This document shows, piece after piece, positions 9,333 through 17,817 of a DNA stretch of 64,000 bases (positions are counted from its first letter, which is position 1; each line of letters begins with the position of its first letter). A model generated the notes under the pieces. It saw nothing but the letters and a program-made list of their open reading frames with translations. It did not search any database and had not been told where the DNA came from. The position numbers and the translations under genes were made by a program. The stretch is from assembly GCA_017656235.1 (NCBI GenBank), contig JACDOF010000001.1:930001-994000 (forward strand), read 5' to 3'. Origin of the DNA: Brevibacillus sp. (GTDB lineage Bacteria > Bacillota > Bacilli > Brevibacillales > Brevibacillaceae).

Positions 9333-10115
9333 TCAAGCTTCTTTTTTGCGGTAAAAGAAGGTGTCTTCCGACTCAAACTGGTATTGCTGCGGCTGAAAGA
9401 TTTGCTCTGTACTTCCGACAAACAAAACACCGCCAGGACGGAGCGCGCGGCTGAACTTCTGATACAGCTCGTGCTTGGCCTCTTCCGTGAAATAGATCAT
9501 CACGTTGCGGCAAATGATCAAATCAAAACCGGTGTCGAACGAATCAGCCAACAGATTGTGCCGCTTGAAGGTGACGGACTGTTTGATTTCAGGCGCCACC
9601 TGGTAGGTTTCCGCATTCTTTACAAAATACCGGGTGAGCAGGTCTTTGGGGCAATCCTGCAGTGACCGTTCCGGATAAACAGCCTGTTTCGCTCTGGCGA
9701 GAGCCCCCTCATCGATATCAGTGGCCAGAATGGAGGCGCTGTGCAAAAGGTTCATCCGCTTCAGCACCAATGCAAGCGTATACGGCTCTTCTCCTGACGA
9801 ACAGGCTGCACTCCAGCATTTCAGACGGGCGGACTGCTGTCTCAGCCGCGGCAAGATTTTTTGCTCCAGCACCTGCCAGCGTCCCGGGTTGCGAAAAAAT
9901 TCCGACACGTTGATCGTCATCCGGTCGAGGAACTCGTCAAACAAGGAGCGATCCTGAATAATCGCTTCGAAATAGGCGGCAAACGTGGAAAAACCCCGTT
10001 TGGTACGCAGCGAGGTAAGCCGCCGTTTCATCTGTGCTTCCTTGTACAAGGCGAGGTCAATACCGGTGCGCTCCTTGACTTTTGCAATGAACTGTAGAAA
10101 GTCGCGGTCTTCCAT
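9333..10115 (-). CDS. cheR: chemotaxis protein methyltransferase CheR
   Basis: CheR methylates glutamates of chemoreceptors with S-adenosylmethionine. The 260-residue protein has the helical N-domain ([16 protein letters not shown]), then the methyltransferase domain with '[15 protein letters not shown]' as the SAM motif, 'ATDIDEGAL', '[13 protein letters not shown]' and '[13 protein letters not shown]'. In B. subtilis cheR also sits between ndk and aroF. No other chemotaxis gene is in the window. Confidence 0.96.
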   Translation of the reverse strand: MEDRDFLQFIAKVKERTGIDLALYKEAQMKRRLTSLRTKRGFSTFAAYFEAIIQDRSLFDEFLDRMTINVSEFFRNPGRWQVLEQKILPRLRQQSARLKCWSAACSSGEEPYTLALVLKRMNLLHSASILATDIDEGALARAKQAVYPERSLQDCPKDLLTRYFVKNAETYQVAPEIKQSVTFKRHNLLADSFDTGFDLIICRNVMIYFTEEAKHELYQKFSRALRPGGVLFVGSTEQIFQPQQYQFESEDTFFYRKKEA

Positions 10116-10165
10116 GCAGGAATATCCTCCTTGTCCAAACGTGCCCTTGCATGCGGGCTGCTACG

Positions 10166-10193
10166 AAAAAAGACTCCGTGCACGGAGTCTTTT
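10166..10193 (-). terminator. terminator after ndk
   Basis: AAAAGACTCCG-TGCA-CGGAGTCTTTTTT on the minus strand is a perfect palindrome with a U-run, between ndk and cheR. It suggests ndk and cheR are separate units, or that cheR depends on readthrough. Confidence 0.9.
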
Positions 10194-10209
10194 CCCGTTT
10201 TTTCCGGCG

Positions 10210-10653
10210 TTAAATCCAGCGCTGGATCGTTTTTTCGTAACTGAGGATCTCCTCTTCGGAAAACCACAAACTGATTTCGCGTGCTGCACTTTCCGGAGAA
10301 TCGGAGCCGTGGATCACATTCATCCCCACCGAAACGGCAAAGTCGCCACGGATCGTACCCGGTGCCGCGTCGACAGGGTTGGTCTTGCCCATCATGTTTC
10401 GGGCGGTGCTGATCACGTTTTCTCCCTGCCATACCATCGCAAACACCGGCCCGGAAGTAATGAAGTCAACCAGTTCGCCAAAGAACGGACGCTCCTTGTG
10501 TTCAGCGTAATGTTTCTCCGCCAGTTCACGGCTCACCTGCATCAACTTGGCGGCAACAAGCGTGAATCCTTTTGCTTCGAAGCGGGAAACAATCTCGCCG
10601 ACCAGATTGCGTTGAACACCGTCCGGCTTGACCATGATAAATGTCTTTTCCAT
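10210..10653 (-). CDS. ndk: nucleoside diphosphate kinase
   Basis: Ndk balances NTP pools by moving phosphate between nucleoside di- and triphosphates through a phosphohistidine. The 147-residue protein starts '[21 protein letters not shown]' and has the active-site signature '[12 protein letters not shown]' with the catalytic His. A 27-codon upstream extension is rejected because GGAGG lies just before the ATG at 10653. Confidence 0.97.
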   Translation of the reverse strand: MEKTFIMVKPDGVQRNLVGEIVSRFEAKGFTLVAAKLMQVSRELAEKHYAEHKERPFFGELVDFITSGPVFAMVWQGENVISTARNMMGKTNPVDAAPGTIRGDFAVSVGMNVIHGSDSPESAAREISLWFSEEEILSYEKTIQRWI

Positions 10654-10705
10654 TCCTGCCTCCATCACAACTATGTATTGATAAGTGTCGTTAACACCAA
10701 TGACC

Positions 10706-10734
10706 ATAATATCAAAAGAGCAGCGGGCAAGCAA
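10706..10734 (-). promoter_or_regulatory. candidate promoter of ndk
   Basis: TTGCTT (10729-10734) and TATTAT (10706-10711) are 17 bp apart on the minus strand, about 50 bp before ndk. The -10 is good and the -35 only partial. Confidence 0.45.
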
Positions 10735-10753
10735 GGCGCACTCGAAAAAAGAG

Positions 10754-11722
10754 CTAGAATTTGCGCTCCACGATAAAGTTGGCTATCTCCAGGAGAGAGC
10801 GCTTGGTCGCGTTGTCCGGCAAATCGGCCAGCGCTGCTCTCGCCCGATCGAGATATCGTCCGGCCAGCGCGCGGGAATACGCGATCCCCTCCCCACCGCG
10901 GATCAGCGCTATCGCTTCCTCAATATGCTCGTTCAGCTTGCCTTCTTCAATCCATGACCGCAAGCGGTGACCGTCACGCCCGCCGTTCCAAAGGCTGTAG
11001 AGGGCCGGAAGAGTGATGTTTCCCTGGCGCAGATCGCTGCCTACAGGTTTGCCGAGCTGTTTCTCGGTCGCGGTGAAATCGAGCAGATCATCAGCGATTT
11101 GAAAGGCCATCCCCACGTTGTATCCGTATCGGTACATCGAATCAATCCGCTCTTCAGGCGCTTCGCTGGCGATAGCCCCAAGTTGACAGCTGATCGCAAT
11201 CAAAAGGGCCGTCTTCCGTTTGATGCGGCGCAGGTAATGTTTCAAACCCTGATTCCAGTTGTATAAATCCCGGATCTGTTCGATTTCTCCCTTGCACATT
11301 TCCACGATCGCCTTGGACAGAATCTGGTGGACGCGCGGATTATCCAGACGGGTGGCGATGTTCAGGGCCCGGGCGAAGATGTAGTCACCGGTGTACATGG
11401 CAATCCGGTTATTCCATTTGGCTTTGACTGTCTCCCTGCCGCGCCGCTTGTCGGCATCATCGATGACGTCGTCGTGGACCAGCGTCGCCATGTGAATCAG
11501 CTCCAACGGTACAGCTACCAGCTTTAACCGCTCAAGGTCGTACGAGCCCCATTTCCCGCCCAGCAGGACAAAGACGGGTCTGATCCGCTTTCCCCCCGCC
11601 TTAAGCAGATGCGTCGAGGACTGATACAACTCCATGGTGCGTGCATCCATCGAACGCTCCAATTCCCGTTCGATATATTCCACATCACCTTTCAACTGCA
11701 CATAAATATCTACGAGGTTCAT
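10754..11722 (-). CDS. hepT: heptaprenyl diphosphate synthase, catalytic component II
   Basis: HepT is the catalytic long-chain trans-prenyltransferase subunit that makes the menaquinone side chain, together with HepS. Both aspartate-rich motifs are present: '[15 protein letters not shown]' and '[11 protein letters not shown]', with '[14 protein letters not shown]' near the N-terminus. The ATG at 11722 has AGGGTGG five bases ahead and is preferred to an in-frame GTG at 11731, giving 322 residues. It is the last gene of the menaquinone operon, directly after mqnA. Confidence 0.94.
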   Translation of the reverse strand: MNLVDIYVQLKGDVEYIERELERSMDARTMELYQSSTHLLKAGGKRIRPVFVLLGGKWGSYDLERLKLVAVPLELIHMATLVHDDVIDDADKRRGRETVKAKWNNRIAMYTGDYIFARALNIATRLDNPRVHQILSKAIVEMCKGEIEQIRDLYNWNQGLKHYLRRIKRKTALLIAISCQLGAIASEAPEERIDSMYRYGYNVGMAFQIADDLLDFTATEKQLGKPVGSDLRQGNITLPALYSLWNGGRDGHRLRSWIEEGKLNEHIEEAIALIRGGEGIAYSRALAGRYLDRARAALADLPDNATKRSLLEIANFIVERKF

Positions 11723-11732
11723 CCATTCCACC

Positions 11733-12599
11733 CTAACTCAATGACGTAGTCTGGGTCGCCTGTGCACCCTCCTGCCAGAGATGTACGACTGCCGGCTCAT
11801 TCAGCAATCCCAGTTCTGCCGCACAGGTGTAGTAGTACATCAAGCCGGTCTTCTGCTCCGCAGTAAAATCGTACTGCAAGCCGCGGAAGTACGTAAACCA
11901 AAACGTTTCCTCACCGCCAAACTGCTCCTTAGCGTAGGCCACAACTTGATCAAGCTGGCGCAGGCTGCGCTGTTTGCTTGCAAGAAATGCGGCATGAACC
12001 TGACGAAGCAGCGGCCCGAATTCTTTTACCGCTTGTTTGCGCACCGCCCACAGGGCGAACGTCATGAAATAACCCGTGTGGCGGTACCAGAGTTCCGCCA
12101 GATCGTACGCGTGATACTGCCGGTTATGTCGATTCGCAACCAAGGCCTCGTCGCCGATCAGCAGCGCGGCATCTGCCGAGTTCATCATCTTGTCCAGCAC
12201 GGGATCCTGTGTTTGGTACGTGACAGTAAGGCCGAGAAATTTCTGAAGGATGATCTTCAACAGATTGACGGAGGTGGCTGAAGTGTTGGTCAAGGCCACC
12301 TTGGCCCCGTCCAACTCCTCGATTGGCCGTTTGCTGAACAGGTAGATGGAACGTACTTTTTCCCTGGCACTGATGGACAAGTCAGGCAGGGCCAGGTATT
12401 CCCGGTAATGCTCGGCAAAACTGAAGGAGGAGATCGGTCCCACATCGATCTCCCCGCGCGCCATCGCCCGGTTCAGTTGGGCCGGATACTGCGTGATGAA
12501 GTCGATTTGATCGCGAAACTGCTGCTCATCAAAAAAAAAGTAGACGGGCAGCGTGTTGGTGTAGATAATTTGACCTACCTGCAGCCGTTTTTTGGTCAT
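11733..12599 (-). CDS. mqnA: chorismate dehydratase MqnA (menaquinone, futalosine route)
   Basis: MqnA dehydrates chorismate to 3-enolpyruvylbenzoate, the first step of the futalosine pathway. The 288-residue protein has the periplasmic-binding-like fold of the family: 'VGQIIYTNTLPVYF' at the N-terminus, 'GEIDVGPISSFSFAEH', 'ALTNTSATSVNLL' and 'AALLIGDEAL'. It overlaps ubiX by 4 bp and ends two bases before the hepT GTG. B. subtilis, which uses the Men route, lacks it at this locus, so this marks a real pathway difference. Confidence 0.92.
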   Translation of the reverse strand: MTKKRLQVGQIIYTNTLPVYFFFDEQQFRDQIDFITQYPAQLNRAMARGEIDVGPISSFSFAEHYREYLALPDLSISAREKVRSIYLFSKRPIEELDGAKVALTNTSATSVNLLKIILQKFLGLTVTYQTQDPVLDKMMNSADAALLIGDEALVANRHNRQYHAYDLAELWYRHTGYFMTFALWAVRKQAVKEFGPLLRQVHAAFLASKQRSLRQLDQVVAYAKEQFGGEETFWFTYFRGLQYDFTAEQKTGLMYYYTCAAELGLLNEPAVVHLWQEGAQATQTTSLS

Positions 12600-13198
12600 G
12601 ATTCACTCCCCCAGCGTGTAAACAGCGTATGGGGTATGTCAAAAGCGTCCAATGCCTTGCCGACGATAAAGTTGACCAGATCGTCGAGCGTCTGTGGTTT
12701 GTGGTAATAACCGGGCATTGCCGGCAAAATTTTGACCCCCATGCGGCTGAGTTTCAGCATGTTTTCCAAGTGTATCGCGTTAAGTGGGGTCTCCCGCGGC
12801 ACCAACACCAGTTTTCGTCCTTCTTTCAGCGTGACGTCGGCAGCACGCTCCAGCAAGTTGCCTGATGCTCCAGTGGCGATACCGGAAAGCGTCCCCATTG
12901 AGCAAGGAATCACGATCATGCCGTCGCTCTTGGCCGATCCGCTGGCGACGGGCGAAGAGAAATCGCGCAGCGTCCAGTACTTCAGTTTTCCCGGAAACTG
13001 CTGCTTCAGCCGTTCCCGTAACAATTGTTCCCTGTCACCAGAGGGCCAGTCCAGTTCGTCGCGGAACACCTGCCAGCCCGCTTCGGTAATCATCAGGTGA
13101 ACTACGTGTCCATCCTTCAGCAGCTCCTGCACAAAGCGCACACCGTAAACCGCACCGCTCGCACCCGTGATGCCAACCGCAATTGTCTTTACGTCCAT
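12596..13198 (-). CDS. ubiX: flavin prenyltransferase UbiX
   Basis: UbiX makes prenylated FMN, the cofactor of UbiD-type decarboxylases. The 200-residue flavoprotein has 'VGITGASGAVYGVR', 'MIVIPCSMGTLSGIATG', 'NLLERAADVTLKEGRKLVLVPRETPL' and a C-terminal 'DDLVNFIVGKALD'. In futalosine clusters it is thought to serve the decarboxylase acting on 1,4-dihydroxy-6-naphthoate; no UbiD homologue is in this window. It overlaps ubiA by 10 bp. Confidence 0.95.
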   Translation of the reverse strand: MDVKTIAVGITGASGAVYGVRFVQELLKDGHVVHLMITEAGWQVFRDELDWPSGDREQLLRERLKQQFPGKLKYWTLRDFSSPVASGSAKSDGMIVIPCSMGTLSGIATGASGNLLERAADVTLKEGRKLVLVPRETPLNAIHLENMLKLSRMGVKILPAMPGYYHKPQTLDDLVNFIVGKALDAFDIPHTLFTRWGSES

Positions 13199-14064
13199 GT
13201 CATCACCAGGTCAATCAGGGTGAAGGTGAACACGACCACACTGAGAATCCCGTTCATGGTAAAGAATGCCACATCCAACTTGGACAAGTCGGTCGGTTTG
13301 ACCAGGCTGTGTTCGTAGACCAGAATCAGTGCGGCGATTACCACGCCGAGCAAAAACCAGATGGAGAGCGCTGCCTTCAGGAACAAGGCAAACAGCCCAA
13401 CGACCGTCAGCAGATGGCAGCCCCTGGCAATCATCAGCGCCGTGGCGATTCCGAAGCGGCTGGGAATGGAGTACAGCCCCTGCTCGCGATCAAAATCGGT
13501 ATCCTGGCAGGCGTAAATGATATCGAACCCGGCCGTCCAAAGCATTACCGTGGCAAACAGGAGCAGTGCCGTAGCGTCTACTTGTCCAGTCGTGGCTATC
13601 CAGCCTCCCAGCGGGCCAAAGCCGATCGCCACGCCCAGCACGAAATGACAGGCCCAGGTAAAGCGCTTGGTGTACGAGTACAAGATCAGGACGAATACGG
13701 CGAGCGGAAGCAGCTTTACGGCCAGATCATTCAGTTGGTACGCGGCAAAAAACAGAAGCGCAAACGACAAGAGGATGAACAGCACCACTTCTGTAATCGA
13801 AATCAGTCCGGCGGGAATCGCTCGATTGGCGGTACGCGGATTCTTTGCGTCGATGTAGCGGTCTATGACACGGTTGAGTGACATCGCCGCACTGCGGGCG
13901 CCTACCATCGCCATCGTTACCCAGAAGATCTCCCACCAAGTGGGCCAGGTGTCTTCCACCACGATGTTCCCAAGAACCGCTCCCATGAACGCGAACGGCA
14001 GGGCAAAAATCGTATGTTCAAATTTGATCATTTCCAAAATAATCTTTACTTTCCGAAGGACCAT
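13189..14064 (-). CDS. ubiA: UbiA-family prenyltransferase (MqnP-like)
   Basis: A 291-residue polytopic membrane enzyme that attaches a polyprenyl chain to an aromatic acceptor. Both Asp motifs are visible: 'SLNRVIDRYIDAKN' and 'ACQDTDFDREQ'. The frame is open to a GTG at 14106 overlapping the menG stop, but family members begin near 'MVLRKVKIILEMIKFEHTIF', so ATG 14064 is used. The name UbiA describes the family; with mqnA next to it the acceptor is more likely 1,4-dihydroxy-6-naphthoate (MqnP role) than 4-hydroxybenzoate. Confidence 0.9.
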   Translation of the reverse strand: MVLRKVKIILEMIKFEHTIFALPFAFMGAVLGNIVVEDTWPTWWEIFWVTMAMVGARSAAMSLNRVIDRYIDAKNPRTANRAIPAGLISITEVVLFILLSFALLFFAAYQLNDLAVKLLPLAVFVLILYSYTKRFTWACHFVLGVAIGFGPLGGWIATTGQVDATALLLFATVMLWTAGFDIIYACQDTDFDREQGLYSIPSRFGIATALMIARGCHLLTVVGLFALFLKAALSIWFLLGVVIAALILVYEHSLVKPTDLSKLDVAFFTMNGILSVVVFTFTLIDLVMTWT

Positions 14065-14102
14065 TCCTACGCACTTCCGATCTGTACGATACTCGGTTGC
14101 CT

Positions 14103-14822
14103 TCACTTCTTGATCCCGATGTGAAGTGCCGCAACGCCGCCCATAAACAGTTTTACCCGCACGGGATCCAGTCCTGCCTGCTGAAACATCGCGGCCAGTT
14201 CCCGGCTGTCCGGGAAGTTGGTCAGCGATTGCGGCAACCAGGCGTACTCTTCATACTTGTTGACGAACCACTTGGCGATATGGGGCAAGATGTTGTAAAA
14301 ATACAGGTAAAAAAGCTTCCGATAAGGCAAAAACGGGGGTTTGGACACTTCCAGGGAAACAACTTGTCCGCCCGGTTTTACCACGCGCGTCATCTCGTTC
14401 AGCACCGTCTGCACATCCGGCACGTTGCGCAGGGCAAAGCCGATGGTCGCGTAGTCAAACGTATTGTCCTCGTAAGGAAGCTGCATGGCATCCGCATTTA
14501 CCAGGGTGACGATGTCGTCAACACCCTCCCGGGCCACCTTGTACGCCCCGACATCCAACATGTTTTGACTGAAGTCCAACCCGATTACCCGTCCTTCTTT
14601 TCCAACAGCGCGAGCCAGTTGAATCGTCCAGTCACACGTTCCACAGGCGACGTCAAGAGCTGCTTGTCCAGGCTGCACGCGCATCTGTTTCATCGTGTAA
14701 TTGCGCCAGGCGACATGACAGCCGAAACTGATGACATTGTTCATCCGATCGTACTGATCAGCGATGCTTTCGAAGACGGAATGGACGAATTGGGCTTTTT
14801 GACGCATCTGCTCGTTGTTCAC
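14103..14822 (-). CDS. menG: demethylmenaquinone methyltransferase
   Basis: MenG/UbiE performs the final C-methylation of menaquinone with SAM. The 239-residue protein has 'FDSI'-like 'VFESIADQYDRMNNVISFG', the SAM motif 'ALDVACGTCDWTIQLA', 'GLDFSQNMLDVG' and 'GFALRNVPD'. The GTG start has GGAGGAG nine bases upstream, within the end of hepS three bases away. hepS-menG-hepT is the B. subtilis operon; here three genes are placed between menG and hepT. Confidence 0.96.
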   Translation of the reverse strand: MNNEQMRQKAQFVHSVFESIADQYDRMNNVISFGCHVAWRNYTMKQMRVQPGQAALDVACGTCDWTIQLARAVGKEGRVIGLDFSQNMLDVGAYKVAREGVDDIVTLVNADAMQLPYEDNTFDYATIGFALRNVPDVQTVLNEMTRVVKPGGQVVSLEVSKPPFLPYRKLFYLYFYNILPHIAKWFVNKYEEYAWLPQSLTNFPDSRELAAMFQQAGLDPVRVKLFMGGVAALHIGIKK

Positions 14823-14825
14823 GCG

Positions 14826-15659
14826 CTACAACTCCTCCACTACCCGCTTGAGCCGGTCGACGCGGTGGGTATAGCGGGAAGTCAGCCAGGTCAGTACATT
14901 TTGCTGATCGGTGGGATACAGGTTGCCGACCAGCTTCTCACAGACTCCGATCAACTCCAGCGCCTTCTGTTCAATTGCGTCCAGCACGTGAGCGATGGTA
15001 GAACCAGGCTTTTGCAGCAGGTACTGGGCAAAGCCGAACGGTACCCGTTTTTCCCACTGAAGCTGTTCCCACTCGCCGATGAACTGTTCCACCGCCGATG
15101 TTTTTTCGATCAGCGTCTGCCAGAAGTGTCGCGCCTCCGGCGTCGGAGCATAATGCTGTACAAACCCTACGTACAAAGCCGTATCTATCGTTTTGCGCAG
15201 CGCGTAATACGTCTCCCAGGGCAGTTTGTTTTCCTTTTCGCACACGTACAACTGCATTTTGGCCTCATTGATCTCTTCGATTGCGCGGGCCAGTATTTGA
15301 ACGGCTTCCAATTCGTTGGCCTGGGCCAGCAAATGGTAGTAGTGGCTGCTGAAATAATCACCGGCGAGCACAGAGAGCTGTCGGTTACGCTCCGCACTCA
15401 GCGAATCTCCGTACTCCAGCCTCACCGTCTCATGGGTATCCAAACCCAACTGAACCAGGGTGGTGGTCACGCAAAGAATCTGGGCCCGCGGTTTGGCCAT
15501 CCCACTTTCACATAAAAAGAAGTAGAGAAGGGCCAGCCGATTCTCCGCAATCGGCGGCAGGTCGACGTACCGCTCGATATACGGCTCCGCAATCAACTGG
15601 CGGACGCGGTCCGCAATTTCCCTGATGTCCTTCGTAAAAACAGCTGTTTCTCTGTTCAT
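14826..15659 (-). CDS. hepS: heptaprenyl diphosphate synthase component I
   Basis: HepS is the small, non-catalytic partner of HepT. The 277-residue protein shows 'PYIERYVDLPPIAENRLALLYFFL', 'LVQLGLDTHETV' and 'VLAGDYFSSHYYHLLA', which match the HepS/MenG-upstream family. GGAGG lies six bases before the ATG. It opens the six-gene menaquinone operon behind a roughly 180-base untranslated leader. Confidence 0.92.
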   Translation of the reverse strand: MNRETAVFTKDIREIADRVRQLIAEPYIERYVDLPPIAENRLALLYFFLCESGMAKPRAQILCVTTTLVQLGLDTHETVRLEYGDSLSAERNRQLSVLAGDYFSSHYYHLLAQANELEAVQILARAIEEINEAKMQLYVCEKENKLPWETYYALRKTIDTALYVGFVQHYAPTPEARHFWQTLIEKTSAVEQFIGEWEQLQWEKRVPFGFAQYLLQKPGSTIAHVLDAIEQKALELIGVCEKLVGNLYPTDQQNVLTWLTSRYTHRVDRLKRVVEEL

Positions 15660-15858
15660 ATGCTTCCTCCAATTGGAAAAGCCTCACCCGTAGACTTTTC
15701 ACGAGAAGTAACTGGCTGCCGGATAAAGGAAGCTTGGCCCGACCGCTGTCGCCATACCACTGAACTGGTTCGTTCTACCCAACCGGATTGCGAAGCTTCC
15801 TCACGAGAGCGGATGCACGTTTCAAAGTCGCCAACCCCAAGTATAGCACATTTTCCGG
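15660..15858 (-). promoter_or_regulatory. extended -10 promoter and long leader of the menaquinone operon
   Basis: TGCTATACT on the minus strand gives TATACT at 15840-15845 with an upstream TG, an extended -10; no clear -35 is seen. The leader of roughly 180 bases to hepS holds AGGAAGCTT (15727-15735) and AAGCTTCCT (15793-15801) that can pair, and two direct copies of CCGGAT-n-GAAGCTT. A 68-codon frame here starts upstream of the -10, so is not expected to be made. Function of the leader is unknown. Confidence 0.5.
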
Positions 15859-16377
15859 TCATCGGATAAATCTCTCGTCGTATCCAGGCTCAATGCGGAT
15901 TCTAGCCAAACCATGGATGACCTGCTGTGGATTGTCCATTTGCTCCGGCGGCGGAAAGTGAAAGACGCCCCGCGGGCGATCTGCCTCAATGGCGATCAGC
16001 AGTTTGGCCGAACGATCCCGTTCCTTTTCCAGCAGTCGAAAAAAAAGGTGCTCCACGTTGCGGGTGAGTTGGAAGGAACGGTAGAGAAGCGAATACACGT
16101 CACGGTACAACATGTGCTCTTCCAGGCGCTCTGTGGGCGTGACGGCGATATCCACGTACAAGGAACGGTTCTCCCACTTTACATGCTTTATATTATAATG
16201 AGTCGGTAGTATTGTAAACAAATCGACCAGATTTTGTTCACTGAGGACCATCGGCGTATAGGGGCGGTAGGCGGCAATGTCTCCTCCTTGGTCAGTGCGA
16301 GTGACTGCCGGCACAAGCGAGATGACGAGTGCCAGACACGCGGAAACGGCTAATGCCATCAACATATTGCGGGGCAT
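15859..16377 (-). CDS. unknown protein with N-terminal membrane anchor
   Basis: A 172-residue protein. A hydrophobic segment (about residues 5-24) suggests a signal anchor or uncleaved signal peptide; the rest looks soluble and exported, with an Arg/Glu-rich helical middle ('NVEHLFFRLLEKERDRS') and a proline-rich C-terminal part. AAGGAGG lies six bases before ATG 16377; an earlier in-frame start is rejected. I do not recognise the family. It stands between hepS and mtrB and is separated from mtrB by repeat copy A and a terminator. Confidence 0.75.
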   Translation of the reverse strand: MPRNMLMALAVSACLALVISLVPAVTRTDQGGDIAAYRPYTPMVLSEQNLVDLFTILPTHYNIKHVKWENRSLYVDIAVTPTERLEEHMLYRDVYSLLYRSFQLTRNVEHLFFRLLEKERDRSAKLLIAIEADRPRGVFHFPPPEQMDNPQQVIHGLARIRIEPGYDERFIR

Positions 16378-16408
16378 CGGCAAACCTCCTTTCCTCACCA
16401 TTGTACAA

Positions 16409-16432
16409 ACAAAAAAAGCAGGCTATGCCTGC
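16409..16432 (-). terminator. terminator downstream of mtrB, at the edge of repeat A
   Basis: GCAGGC-ATA-GCCTGC followed by seven T on the minus strand. It is 457 bp beyond the mtrB stop. A partial second copy (TATGCCTGCT on the plus strand) lies at 16871-16880, only 8 bp after mtrB, with the repeat element between the two. Confidence 0.85.
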
Positions 16433-16515
16433 TCTCAGGGTATAGACAAACATATCCCGAAAGGACACACGTCCTGCTCGCGCCGCTGCCTGGCCAGTAT
16501 GCAGACAAAGGTGTC

Positions 16516-16861
16516 TGAATGGCAAAGTCGTTCGTGCGGAAAATGGCCGCTCTCCCGTCAGAACTCGCCGTCTTGGGACGAACAGGGCGCCATACGATGC
16601 TGGACGAATCTCAGAAATCTTGCTTGGGAACGAGTGTGGGCGTTTTTTCGCCAGCGAACGAACGGTTGGGCCAACCTGCCAGCGAAACGACGTATCCGCA
16701 GGGAATCGCAGCGGCAGCAGCATCACGTCGAAAGCGTGATGTCGTTTTGGCGCTGCCCCTATGGATCGTCGTGAAGTAATCCTGGACTGCTTCTTTGCTG
16801 GTTGGCCAGCGCGACTGAGGGCGAAAAACGCCCCACTCGTGTTTTCGACAGGTTGTCTGCA
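16516..16861. repeat. non-coding repeat copy A with a 209 bp imperfect hairpin
   Basis: This stretch is clearly similar to 54883-55262, with long matching runs and scattered changes. The core 16631-16839 is a long inverted repeat: the outer arms begin CGAGTGTGGGCGTTTTTTCG and end with CGAAAAACGCCCCACTCG. Further inner arms include GGCCAACC with GGTTGGCC and CATCACG with CGTGATG at the tip. Short open frames cross it on both strands, but frames do not stay aligned between the copies, so I treat it as non-coding. The bases 16434-16515 to its left are not shared with copy B. Confidence 0.85.
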
Positions 16862-16888
16862 AGCTGAGCTTATGCCTGCTTCCCGGTG

Positions 16889-17140
16889 CTACTCCTCCGA
16901 CGTGTCAAGCACGCCGTGGCGGGTCATGATGAGTGCCTTGCCCCGAACCTTGATCGCGGACGTATGCTCGGTAAACTGGGCCAGCATTACTTCTCCCTTG
17001 TCCAGTTTCTCGGTATGGTGAAAGCGTGTATCGGTGCCGCGCGTCAGGCCAATGACATGAACGCCGTTTTCCTTGGCCTTGATGACAAAGAAATCCTGAT
17101 GGATCGAAACGTTTGGCAACGAATCTTTTCGCTGTTCCAA
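16889..17140 (-). CDS. mtrB: trp RNA-binding attenuation protein (TRAP)
   Basis: TRAP forms an 11-subunit ring that, with bound tryptophan, wraps the GAG repeats of trp leader RNA and causes attenuation. The 83-residue protein has '[21 protein letters not shown]' features and '[10 protein letters not shown]' with the conserved Lys and Arg that contact RNA. The start is TTG with AGAGGGGG ahead. It has about eight more N-terminal residues than the B. subtilis protein. In B. subtilis it follows folE (mtrA); here about 2 kb with two genes and a tRNA lies between. Confidence 0.95.
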   Translation of the reverse strand: MEQRKDSLPNVSIHQDFFVIKAKENGVHVIGLTRGTDTRFHHTEKLDKGEVMLAQFTEHTSAIKVRGKALIMTRHGVLDTSEE

Positions 17141-17175
17141 CGCAGTTCCCCCTCTTGGCTTGATTCCTATCTATT

Positions 17176-17205
17176 ACTATCGCTTAGTTTGCCCACCGAT
17201 GTCAA
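17176..17205 (-). promoter_or_regulatory. promoter of mtrB
   Basis: A perfect TTGACA (17200-17205) and GATAGT (17176-17181) stand 18 bp apart on the minus strand, about 36 bp before the mtrB start. This gives mtrB its own promoter, consistent with its separation from folE. Confidence 0.6.
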
Positions 17206-17244
17206 ACGGTTTCCGCAATCAGGGGGACGGAACCCGCTCATGGA

Positions 17245-17817
17245 TCAGTTTTGTTGATTCGCCTGCTGGGAAGCCTTAAACTCCTCCAGTTTTTTCATCT
17301 TGAGTGGTTTGAGCTTTTTGCCAGCCTTTACATCCTTCCTGGCGAGGGACCATGTATCCGTCGAACCGTCTTTTTGAAACCAGTAGATATGGTTTTTCCC
17401 ATCTTCTGACGACTTGAAGAGGACAAACGCTTCGTTGCGATCATCTTTGTTGAGGAACAGACCGGGTTTGATATCTCCCCGCTTAATCTCCTTGTCATCT
17501 CCTAGTACAGATTCAAAAACAGCGCTCTTTAGCTGCTGAGCCGAGTCCTCCGAGAGTTCTTGTATCTCTTCCGCTTTCACGTGCAAATCGTAGTATTGGT
17601 ACTTTTCCTTGTCAATGCCGAATACAGCCATACCATCGTCATACGCTTCAAACAATTTCTTGTTAATTTCCGCGTGTACATAATCCACCCATTCATGTTC
17701 TACCGCCGTTTTGGGTGTAAATTTGTCAGTATCGGCCCCTGTCGAAGATACGGTAAAACCGGTTACCGCTAACGCCGCAACAAGACCACCCGTAACCATA
17801 AATTTATTTACATTCAT
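17245..17817 (-). CDS. unknown secreted protein
   Basis: A 190-residue protein starting MNVNKFMVTGGLVAALAVTG, a signal peptide with likely cleavage after the 'SSTGADT' region. The mature part is rich in Lys, Glu and Asp, with a C-terminal lysine-rich tail and Gln/Asn end. GGAGG precedes ATG 17817; an upstream in-frame start lacks a ribosome site. I do not recognise the family. The gene and especially its upstream region (17818-18000) are richer in A+T than the surroundings, so it may be a lineage-specific insertion between mtrB and the slt gene. Confidence 0.75.
   Translation of the reverse strand: MNVNKFMVTGGLVAALAVTGFTVSSTGADTDKFTPKTAVEHEWVDYVHAEINKKLFEAYDDGMAVFGIDKEKYQYYDLHVKAEEIQELSEDSAQQLKSAVFESVLGDDKEIKRGDIKPGLFLNKDDRNEAFVLFKSSEDGKNHIYWFQKDGSTDTWSLARKDVKAGKKLKPLKMKKLEEFKASQQANQQN

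Noticed and set aside
15660-15858. T-box-like string (CAGTGGTATGGCG) in the hepS leader
   Set aside because: It differs from the T-box core, and no terminator or stem I with a specifier is visible.
16292-16862. Open frames across repeat A on both strands
   Set aside because: Matching frames in copy B shift phase partway, so similarity follows nucleotides rather than a protein.
17166-17181. TAG triplets near mtrB as a possible TRAP autoregulatory site
   Set aside because: They fall in or just at the -10, so most would not be in the RNA, and there are too few.
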